Source: Penicillium oxalicum
Taxonomy: Eukaryota; Ascomycota; Eurotiomycetes; Eurotiales; Aspergillaceae
Assembly: GCF_001723175.1 (NCBI RefSeq)
Contig: NC_064650.1
Location: forward strand, 1,116,001 to 1,180,000
Direction of reading: 5' to 3'
DNA length: 64,000 bases
The stretch's first letter is position 1; every line of letters starts with the position of its first letter. The notes below the pieces were generated by a model, which saw only the letters and a program-made list of their open reading frames with translations, ran no database searches and was not told where the DNA came from. Below are positions 55,881-64,000 of this stretch, one piece after another. The position numbers and the translations under genes are program-made.

Positions 55881-56736
55881 ACTTGTTGATTGATTCCTTT
55901 CTCCTCGTGCCTTTGAAGCTTCTTATTTCTCCTTTCTCGCCTTTGACCTGCCCCATCCATTTTTCTTTTTTGGCGATCTCTATTTCCCTTTCCCCTCTCC
56001 TCCCCCCGACCAGATATTGCGGGGCACGACTCCAAAAATCTCCCCTAGGGTACGAAGCGATGAATTCTTCCCCTTTGCATGATAGTCTACCAAAAAAAAT
56101 AGAAGGCGTCTTGGAATTGATCTTGCATTCGCATGGGAAGATGATCTCTCGGCCGAAATTGTGGTCTTTGGCAGCACAGAATTTTGATTTTTCTCCCCCA
56201 ATCCTTTCGTGCGGGCGCTGTAAGTTTTGCCAAGGCCCAGCAATTTGCGGAATTCCATCCACTCCAGGAGACCATCCCAGCCCATGTATCGCAGGTCCAA
56301 CCCCGATGTAATCATGTTGCCACCAGGCGTTAGCGCGGGTCCAACGAAAAAGAAGGTGGGGTCTCAAAACCAGCTCGATTTGGTCAACGGAACTCAAGGG
56401 GGGAGTCTCCAGTGATCCACCGATCCGATGCCGGGACGAATCAGGCGGGTGTGAACCCCGACTGCCACCTTCTGAATTCAGACGTGAAGAGTAAAAAAAA
56501 AGGTTGTCCGCTTTACGAGCAAACGGTGTCCACCACCGGTCATTCGGTTCTCGCAAGGTGTGCCAGGTCACCCTTTTCGGTCGGAGAACATTTGACCGAG
56601 GCTGCTCTGATAGAGGCAATCGTTCCCCACTCTCCCATTCAAAGGCGGGTTGTAAATACTCGTTTCAAAAAAAAAAGCTTGGGTGGTCTATCTTTTTGTG
56701 AGTCAATTGATCCTTCAGATTGACAGGTTCGAGCAA

Positions 56737-56768
56737 GGATGGATGGATGGATGGATGGATGGATGGAT
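56737..56768 (+). repeat. (GGAT)8 microsatellite
   Basis: Eight perfect GGAT units are followed by a degenerate GAAT. The repeat lies in non-coding sequence. Confidence 0.97.
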
Positions 56769-57056
56769 GAATGGGAAGAGGGTCAAAGTGTCTCCCGTAC
56801 AGCATCTGATAGGCTGTTGACTCCGGGCCAATGTAAACACCACGTGTGTGTGTATGTGAGTATCAAGTTTCATCTGTCCTCCTGGACATGGGCACGAGAA
56901 GACCGGGTCTGCTCCAGTACTGGTGCATGTCACGTAGTAGGAAAACTATGCGGTATGCTGGCGCCTGGCATTGTATTTTTTAAGCCAGCGTTAAAGAGAG
57001 TAGAAGCCTCCGAGACTGATCTAGTGTATGGTGTGATTCATTGGGCAGGGGGGTGT

Positions 57057-57059
<3 letters not shown>

Positions 57060-57093
<34 letters not shown>
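57060..57093 (+). repeat. G34 homopolymer
   Basis: Thirty-four consecutive guanines lie on the plus strand, with further G-rich sequence just before (GCAGGGGGGTGTGGAG). A run of this length can fold into G-quadruplexes and is hard to sequence, so its true length is uncertain. Confidence 0.9.
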
Positions 57094-57094
<1 letters not shown>

Positions 57095-58282
57095 TTAACG
57101 ACGAGGTACACCTATCAAGCATCGATATTTACATCCTGTAGAGTCTTCCTCTCTGGACTCTTTCTCTCCTACACTACATGTCGTAGACCATGGCATGGCT
57201 TCCCTGCTTGAATGTTTCAAAAACATTGTAAGCACAAACACTACATCCCTGGTTAAGATTGAGGCCATTTCTTAGAGTGTCGACTGAAAAGGGCCCAGCC
57301 CATGGAAGAACCGAGGAGATGTTCCCTAGCCTCACTACGACGCTGAACAGTTTTCTCCTATGGATATCAAGTTGATTAGAGATGTCCTCAACAAGAGGGT
57401 GTCGTGTTACCGGCAAGCTTGGTTTTGACGACTGTTCGAGTACTTGATTATGCCTGAAGCCTCTCTGGTACCTACAACTCTTGATATTAGGATATCAACT
57501 TTGCCAATACATCATATAGATACCTTCGATACAGCATACTTTTGTCTTCCGAGGTGGCTCAATCACCACGGACCAGTCTAACTGCCCCCCAGGTCTGAAG
57601 ATAATTGGACGCGCTCTTTGTCGACAAGCAGTTCAGGGATCCACACGAATATGTGTGCGAGATGTTTCAGTCGTAAACTTTCAGGTACTAGATTTGATGA
57701 TTTCCAATGGATAAGCGGTGCGATGTCCATGTGTACGGTACTTCTTCTGTGCCTCTCGTGACTTCATCTGATCGAGATGGACCCATGCCGCATCGGCATC
57801 AACATTACGATGCCGACCTAGCAGATCGCTTACTTGGAGACTCTCGAGCCCGCCTCAGCTCTTCACTGTGTCCGAGTGTACAGTTTGGAGTTCTGTAAGT
57901 CTCCTCTTCGGTAGAGGTGGCACTAATGTTGCAATCAATTACCACGCTGCATTGTCCGATTCCAAGGTAATTCTTATTTTTCTTTTCTTTTTCTTTTTTA
58001 GGAAAAAAAAAATTCCATCACTGTTGTGTTCAGAGATGGTGGGTTGAGACTCGAATCAGTAAATGACTTGACAGGCGGCCCAGCGGCAATCTGAAGATTG
58101 TCCGTCCAGCTTTTGACCATTTCCAACCGCTGCTTTCAAAAGAGTGCCTGCCACAGCCCGAGGTGTGTGTACTTGCTCGAATTGCTGGGGATGAAGGCGG
58201 AGCGACTCAAATGGCCGACTCTATCCGTCGGGCTTGGGCATTTGGTCCACTGGAGTTTGGTACGAGGATTGGTGGACGTAAC

Positions 58283-58314
58283 CATACACACATCCATCAC
58301 ACCGGGTGTGTATG
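58283..58314. repeat. Inverted repeat with 9-bp arms
   Basis: CATACACAC (58283-58291) and GTGTGTATG (58306-58314) are perfect complements around a 14-base loop. No T-run follows; a regulatory role is not shown. Confidence 0.8.
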
Positions 58315-59433
58315 TAATTATGTATTGTTTTGTTATAACACAGTTTCATCATTACACATCATCCAGCGGCAGGATGGGGTTGATGGGTAGCGGCGGGATG
58401 TTGCTGCAGATCCCGAGAGCGAAGCCCGGCCAGCTAAAATGAGGTAGGTGTATTTCGGTCTTCTGGATCTACTCCACTGTGTGCGTATGTATGTGTGTGT
58501 GTGTGATGATACTGGACGCTGTGTCTCACAGACTCGGAGAATATTTTGACGACTGTGAGTGCTTGCGGAGGGCCTTTCTCATGATCAGGTGGATCCTGAT
58601 CGCGCAGTGCATATGAGAAGAGTAGGGCGTAGGGCGCTTTACATTTCCATTTAAGGAATGATGGCAGAGAGTTGCGAAAAAAAAAATAGATGAATTCATG
58701 CATGATATGAGTGATAGGCAGGATTCAATACATAATCTAAGTGCCGGAGTGTAGGTTGCGAGGGTTGTGCGCGGGATAAGTGCAATTGACATCGAACTCG
58801 ACGACTGGAGATGATTGTTTTCGATGATCCTCCGAGACCAGGCCTCTGGGTATCGTCCTGTCGCATGGTGGAGTCCATTAATTTATGATCAACGCAAGTC
58901 TACGAGACAGGGGGTGAAAGGCTTCAAGTTCGTGAATACTTCGACTGTCACTGGACTATTTGCATTATCCGCACTCGCGCTCCCAAATTTGGCTTAAAAG
59001 AGCTTGTCTACATCCAAGCTTCCAGTTGCATCTGACATTTAACCTTACTGAAGCAATGGTACCCTTGTGGATCCGAAACTCTCCCTCAAGAACCCGGCTC
59101 AATGGCAATCGAAGATGAGACATGATAGGATCTCTCAATCGACGTCTGAGCAAAATGATCGGGTGCAACCAATGGACGGCGCGCCCAGATATTTTCTGTA
59201 GAATTGATCTGCCCTATGACTGTCCGAACAAAGCGGAGCTACGCTGGTACAACGCCAAAGCCGAGGCCGATCATGGATCGCGATTTCCGCTCCAACAGCC
59301 TCACCGAGTACTTACTTCTTCTATTCTCCGATCCACCTGAGCTTTGCCCCCTCCCGAAGCCGCCGGATCAAGACGGCATACTCTTCACTTCAAACAACTC
59401 GTGACATACTCTCAACGGCTTTACCGCTGAACC

Positions 59434-60887
59434 ATGTTCAACGACATCACTCAGCCCCCACCCCCACTTCCGGCCTTACGGCGGACTGACCTGGCACCGG
59501 GAATCTCGACCTTGTTGCCCTTGTCACGTCGGGGACATGGGCCTGGGCTCATTATACTTGCTCCCGATACAGACCAGTCCTCATCGATCATTGACGGTGT
59601 CCCGTCTCATCTGATCAAGTGGGCTGAAGAGGGCTACGCTGTAGTTGAGATTCAACGGCAGGCTCTGACAGAGAGCCCAGAGCAGGCACTCGTCAAATCA
59701 GTCCAAGCGCTGGAAGCTTGCGACAAGTGCGATCCAAAGGGACAAATCGGCCTGATAGGTGGGTGGTGTAGTCTTGTGTGCTATTCGAAATTCTCGCACT
59801 GTGCTAATGAATGACGATAGCCTACGATTCCGAATTATGGAACGGCGCAGTCCCGGCTTTGGAAACGGTTCCAACAATCGTCGCGGGTGTCGTTTACGGC
59901 AATGCTTCCAGCTGCTCAATCTCACAATCTGTCAAGTTCCCGATCCTGAGACATCTAGCTGGGAAAAGACCGGACGTCCCGAGTCAGGAAGACAGTCCAA
60001 AGACCTTCTATTATCCGAATGCTAAATCGCACCTATTTGCAACGCCCTTCCAAGATGAATTTGACTACTGGGCAGAGTCTGTCTCGCATACTCGCACGTT
60101 GCAATTTCTCAAGCCTATCATGAACGGCCCCTATTTCGACCTTGAACGGATCTGGGAAGAGCACACCTATTATGAATTTGCCGACCGTTCCGTTGAGCAT
60201 ACCATGAGTACGATGGTGGATCAGCCTTATGTGAACCACGTCCCCACGGTACGTCGGTGTTGATGGGACCAGATCGATTCATCCTTCAAAATTGCTAATG
60301 TTGCCCTTAGTTGACTGGTGGCATTGGACGCGAACCACTGTCTCGGTTCTATTTGCATCATTTTATTTTCAACAATTCGGACGACACAGATCTCGAGCTG
60401 ATCAGTCGAACAGTGGGTATCGACAGGGTGGTGGACGAATTCATTTTCAAGTTTACCCACGATAAGCGGCTCGATTGGCTGTAAGTGCCTTGTTTGATGG
60501 AGTCCCAAGCTATTTCCAAAAACATTCGCGCTTGCTCAAAATGAAACAACATCTACTGATGCTGCACCCTACAGACTGCCAGGAGTTCCTCCGACACGCA
60601 AGCATGTGGGGGTACCATTCACAGCCGTGATTAATATCCGGGGAGATAGACTCTACCACGAGCATATCTCTTGGGACCAAGGATCGGTTCTCAGACAGCT
60701 GGGCTTGATGCCCGAGTACTTGCCGTACCCTTATGCTTTACCTGACGGCGGTCAGCCGGCCGTCGGTCAGCGCTTCGAGTACCGCGTGCCAGTGGCCGGC
60801 AGCGAATCAGCAGAAAAGATGAGAGATCGCAACTCGATCCAATCAAACCAGATGTTTGAGTATGGGATTCGTGAGGTGCCTGAGTGA
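59434..60887 (+). CDS. Dienelactone-hydrolase-like protein fused to an NTF2/SnoaL-like domain
   Basis: Exons 59434-59758, 59821-60248, 60311-60480 and 60575-60887 give 411 residues. The first half reads like a divergent carboxymethylenebutenolidase: PGLIILAPDT, EEGYAVVEIQRQAL and IVAGVVYGNA. The place where the nucleophile elbow (G-x-C-x-G) would be expected reads IGLIAYDSELW, so the catalytic Cys is not visible. The second half has an NTF2-like pattern: FYLHHFIFNNSDDTDLELIS, VDEFIFKFTHDKRLDWLLPG, and VPFTAVINIRGDRLYHEHIS with WDQGSVLRQLGLMPEYLP. This two-part build is, as far as I recall, common in fungal proteins annotated as carboxymethylenebutenolidase. Substrate and activity are unknown. 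All three introns are canonical (62, 62, 94 nt) and junctions keep frame. Confidence 0.78.
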
Positions 60888-61117
60888 TAGCCACTACACA
60901 TTGATCCCACGCGCGTCCCCTCGCTCAGGGGTCGTCACCAAATTTGCACTGGTCACATTTTCTACCAAAAGGAATGTCTATGTAGAGTGCAGATGATTGG
61001 GATAATTTGCGTCTAGTAATATGTAATCACAGCAATGTTCAATGCAGCGATGCAGGTATTCTCTATGTGCAGGCTTCTAACACAAAAGCCACGGACTTCA
61101 TCATCCGCACTCGTATA
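60888..61117. other. Convergent spacer
   Basis: These 230 bases separate two converging stop codons and should hold both 3' UTRs. Nothing else was seen. Confidence 0.4.
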
Positions 61118-62389
61118 TCATCGAGGCATCGACTCGGCCCAGGAAACCCATCGTCGCACGCAATCGTCGACCCGTTGCAATGCCTCCTTTGCAGCCTCGA
61201 CCTCAAACCATTCCCGATGTTCTTTGCCACATTCGTCACAACGGCCCAGATCACGTAGACGCAGGTCGCCCAGCTCCAGGTGAATCAATCGTTCGACGCG
61301 ATGCACATGCGGGACTTTTCTGCCCGGTTGCGGAAATCCTCCCGAGGTGGCAGAGCCTTTCCTCACGGGAGATTGGGACGCAGATGATGGTGTGTATGGA
61401 TAGTATCTTATCAGGGTCAGATCATAGGAACATTGACGAGTCCATTCTGCGAGTCGACGATGCACGTTGCTGGTGCGACCGATCTTCAGACGAATGGCGC
61501 CGGGGCTTGAGTTCGACGGCTTTGCGGTCAGAGCGTCCAGATCTCTCGCCGCACTAATGGCGTCGCTGATACTGCGGGTCTGGCCCGGGGGGCGTAACCT
61601 GCCGTGGTGGTCTTCGTGGTGTGTGGGCATGATAGACGCAGCAAGTTCTCTCGGTACTGGCGATTGGCCATCTCGTGTCGACTTTTGAGGTGTTATCCAG
61701 AACATGTAAATGTAGCCTTCCTCATCGGCGTCCGAGATTGGCTTCGCCAGCTCTGCCAAGAGCACCGATGTTGTCTGTGGGGAGAGGTGTCCGGGAATCC
61801 ATGATAGCAGCACCGGCGTCTGCGAAGATGACGATGAATGTCTTCCCTGCGGGGTAGTCGGTCGCTGTAGTGTTTGAGTCGGGGGCGGTCGCACGTTTTG
61901 TTGCGGGCGACTCTGCACGGGTCGAGGCTTTGGCGCTACTGACTGGTCTTCGTCGTCGACTATCTCAAAACAGCAAAACGTTCTTCTCTTCGGGCGGCGC
62001 TTTTCCCCAGGACCTTGCTGGTAGCTCGTCTTCTGACGGGGAGGCTTTGGTCGAGTGGACGGTTTGTCTTGAATCTCGAGTACGCCCAGTCTATCCATGA
62101 GCGTGTCGATGCTCGTTCGGGGTTTGATTGGAGTCCCCGGTTGATTTTGCGCGGGCACGGCACTTTCGGCTTGGTCTTTATGCTGCCAGCAATATAATTC
62201 CGACCTGTCGGTCACACCATGGTGACTGTTTTTCTTTTGAGGCGTCGCCGCCGGGGACGGTGTCGCGGATGAGGCTAAAGCGCGACGACAGGGCCGGCCT
62301 TGGGTCGTCAGGCCTCTACACGTGGTGGCCTCGCTCCTGGAGTCGGCACGCGACAGAGCAGATTCTGGAGTGTTATGAATCCGAGCCAT
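61118..62389 (-). CDS. T5orf172/MUG113-like protein (GIY-YIG-related domain)
   Basis: A single exon from the ATG at 62389 gives 423 residues. The N-terminus holds TTCRGLTTQGRPCRRAL and ELYCWQHKDQ, a Cys/His pattern (C..C......C..H) that could bind zinc. The middle is Pro/Ser/Arg-rich and disordered. The C-terminal half carries the T5orf172 (DUF1766) signature: EEGYIYMFWIT, then IRLKIGRTSNVHRRLAEWTR with the conserved KIGRT and RR, and VERLIHLELGDLR plus CDECGKEHREWFEVE. In fission yeast the related mug113 is upregulated in meiosis; biochemical function is unknown. The open frame extends upstream but only by a non-ATG codon. It converges on the dienelactone-hydrolase-like gene and is divergent from aminopeptidase P. 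Confidence 0.83.
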   Translation of the reverse strand: MARIHNTPESALSRADSRSEATTCRGLTTQGRPCRRALASSATPSPAATPQKKNSHHGVTDRSELYCWQHKDQAESAVPAQNQPGTPIKPRTSIDTLMDRLGVLEIQDKPSTRPKPPRQKTSYQQGPGEKRRPKRRTFCCFEIVDDEDQSVAPKPRPVQSRPQQNVRPPPTQTLQRPTTPQGRHSSSSSQTPVLLSWIPGHLSPQTTSVLLAELAKPISDADEEGYIYMFWITPQKSTRDGQSPVPRELAASIMPTHHEDHHGRLRPPGQTRSISDAISAARDLDALTAKPSNSSPGAIRLKIGRTSNVHRRLAEWTRQCSYDLTLIRYYPYTPSSASQSPVRKGSATSGGFPQPGRKVPHVHRVERLIHLELGDLRLRDLGRCDECGKEHREWFEVEAAKEALQRVDDCVRRWVSWAESMPR

Positions 62390-63555
62390 GCGATCTTCTA
62401 GCTTGCACAGAACTGGTTGATGGAGGGTCTTGCACAATGGCCGGTAGACGCCAAGACAGCGGAGCCCCTGCGTGGTATCGATTGTACTGGGAGATTGAAT
62501 TTCTGCGCGGGAATCTGATGCAATTCAGAGGCACTTGAAGTCTACGGACGTATTTGCCATGGAAATGACGCGGACGGGTTTTAAACTGGCGTCCAGGAAT
62601 TGCAGCTCCACCGACTCTCAAGCACGTCCCTTCCAGTTGCAGGGCCTCGTTTCTCGAGTCCAGTTGGGCGCCGAATCGGGGAAACGGTTTATTTTTATAA
62701 TTCCATGCAGTGCACCGCCACATCAGGCGGTGCTACAGAAATGCATCACTGCATACTCGCCTGGATGGTGGCCTTGATCTCAAGACCCGGAGATCAGCTC
62801 ACTGAGATACCACGCAAACTCACTTGTGAGCATGTTCGATGGACGAAGATCTATCCTGAGATGAGATGAGCATTGATTCCTCGGACAACTTGTCTTAGCC
62901 CATGGGTCGGAATCGGGTTGCTTACCGCCACAAATCCCCAGGGACCTGAGTCGCATGCCATCACGTGAGAGTCTCGGACCTTTCTTCCCCGGACTCCATG
63001 CTGCAATGGCGCGGACGAGTGACGATGGTACTGAGCTCAATAGCTTCCAGTCCACCGAGGGCTGTAGTGACATAATAGCCTAAAGTGCACCTGATCAATG
63101 CCACAAAGGCTTTGTCGGGCGCCTCAAACGCCTGGCCCTGAATCAAGAGACTCTAGACCCCGTACTCCGTTCAAACACCACTGGCTTGGCGAATACAAGA
63201 TGTCAAACGGTGGTCGTTATTTTCTTCAAACTACCCGCAATGTAACAACAGTACAAACGACCGCGATGGATAAACACTACTATCTGAGGCCTCGGCGAGT
63301 TCGAAAACCTGACACTTTGGCGCAATGGACCCAGGGTGAAGTCTCCGGCCGTCGTCCTATGAGCGAGTCCGCCCGCTGGTGCGGACCCTTTTAACCCACG
63401 CGACCGGGCCGATTGTAGCCACCCCCAAGCTTTCTTATCAAACGGGGACCTGAAAGTGACTGGACTATCTTGTACCCCTCGCTAGCCACGCCTCTCGATT
63501 ACCCCCGCGGCAATTCGATTACCTTCTCGCTCGAGCCTGATTGCATCCGGCGCCC
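62390..63555. other. Divergent intergenic region, T5orf172-like gene / aminopeptidase P
   Basis: This 1.17 kb holds both promoters. Short frames at 62373-63394 have no domain. No repeat or RNA gene was recognised. Confidence 0.4.
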
Positions 63556-64000
63556 ATGCTCTTTCTTCGCTCAACTCGCCTGCCCCGATTATCATCAGGA
63601 TCACTGAGCTTTCATCCGCTTCGAGCCTTCTCTACCTCTCGGCCTCGCTGGATCATCGACATGGGGACCGTGAACACAACCGAGCGCTTGACGCAGCTGC
63701 GTCAGCTGATGAAGGAGCATCAAGTGGACCTCTACAGTAGGTGCCCGGCTGGCCAGCCCACCTGGAATCCTTGATGCGTGACGGTGTCTTTGCTAAGTAT
63801 CATCTTACAGTCGTTCCATCCGAGGACAGCCACCAGTCGGAATATATTGCGCCGTGCGATGGCCGCCGAGGTCAGTTGGAAAAAAAATAACAAACCAAGA
63901 ATCAGAGTATTCTATCAATTTTCTTGAACGGATGACTGAGATCTTCTCCCTGCGTGTAGAATTCATCTCGGGCTTTTCCGGCTCGGCCGGTACTGCCATC
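63556..64000 (+). CDS. ampp: Xaa-Pro aminopeptidase P (partial, 5' end)
   Basis: Exons 63556-63736, 63811-63870 and 63960 to the window end are in frame and the gene continues beyond base 64000. AMPP is a metallopeptidase that removes N-terminal residues before proline; the catalytic domain is outside the window. The visible part matches the N-terminal creatinase-like domain: [39 protein letters not shown] and [14 protein letters not shown]. The first 35 residues ([16 protein letters not shown]..., [10 protein letters not shown]) look like a mitochondrial presequence. Met36 at 63661 has a strong context (G at -3 and +4) and begins [10 protein letters not shown], which would be a cytosolic form. 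The first ATG has a weak context. Confidence 0.93.

Larger units (their letters stand above)
55881..59433. other. Repeat-rich gap of 3.5 kb without a convincing gene
   Basis: Apart from the pyroA 3' flank and the promoter of the next gene, this stretch has no coding pattern. It carries (GGAT)8 at 56737, a G34 tract at 57060, an inverted repeat at 58283, T/C and A-runs at about 57970-58012, and a short TG run near 58490-58504. Frames such as 55828-56619 (minus) run through the pyroA 3' end and lack domains. Confidence 0.45.

Noticed and set aside
1..64000. CRISPR arrays, insertion sequences, retroelements or a biosynthetic gene cluster
   Set aside because: No regularly spaced repeats, terminal repeats, transposase or reverse transcriptase motifs, and no PKS, NRPS or terpene enzyme were seen. 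Genes are dispersed housekeeping genes.

Overview
This 64 kb window is nuclear chromosomal DNA from a filamentous ascomycete. It most likely comes from Eurotiomycetes (Aspergillus/Penicillium type), judging from short GT...AG introns of about 55-200 nt, gene density of roughly one per 2.5 kb, and the close fit of ATG3, SEC61, ArgJ and PyroA to that lineage. This placement comes from recognising proteins by eye, not from a search. I found no transposon, CRISPR array, tRNA, rRNA or secondary-metabolite cluster. The genes are mostly housekeeping and lie singly on both strands.

Layout, left part: DOA1/UFD3-like WD40 protein (1-1120, minus, cut by the window edge); STRAP-like WD40 protein (2417-3728, plus); mRNA export adaptor YRA1/ALY (4383-5991, minus); alpha-actinin (6886-9127, minus); aldo-keto reductase (10660-11640, plus); initiator-tRNA ribosyl-phosphate transferase RIT1 (11756-13777, minus); HAD phosphatase (15523-16351, plus); two Nudix hydrolases tail to tail (17343-18358 plus, 18541-19648 minus); a decayed alpha/beta-hydrolase (21219-21932).

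Middle part: EST1-type protein (24287-26760, plus); dolichyl-phosphate glucosyltransferase ALG5 (28316-29803, plus); FUN14 family protein (30633-31350, plus); ORC2 (31761-33476, minus); ornithine acetyltransferase ArgJ (34492-36006, plus); a 3.9 kb stretch without a convincing gene; a Ser/Pro-rich protein with a coiled coil (39930-41231, plus); a small GPI-type surface protein with two 39-residue repeats (42633-43635, plus).

Right part: ATG3 (44443-45615, minus); a cyclin (46862-47829, minus); a coiled-coil protein with an apparent one-base frame break (49488-50836, plus); SEC61 alpha (51619-53363, plus); vitamin B6 synthase PyroA (54764-55880, plus); a 3.5 kb gap rich in simple repeats; a dienelactone-hydrolase-like protein (59434-60887, plus); a T5orf172/MUG113-like protein (61118-62389, minus); aminopeptidase P (63556-end, plus, cut by the window edge).

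The genes do not form one pathway. The best regulatory link is that argJ and pyroA, 20 kb apart, both carry the 12-mer CTGGTTGAGTCA with its GCN4/CpcA-type core exactly 158 bp upstream of the chosen ATG. That fits joint control by amino-acid starvation. Other points worth a second look are a 324-nt intron in the YRA1 homologue, first coding exons of only 9-10 nt in three genes, weak-then-strong in-frame start codons that could give dual mitochondrial/cytosolic products, and the frame break at about 49638. I saw no clear undescribed multi-gene system.
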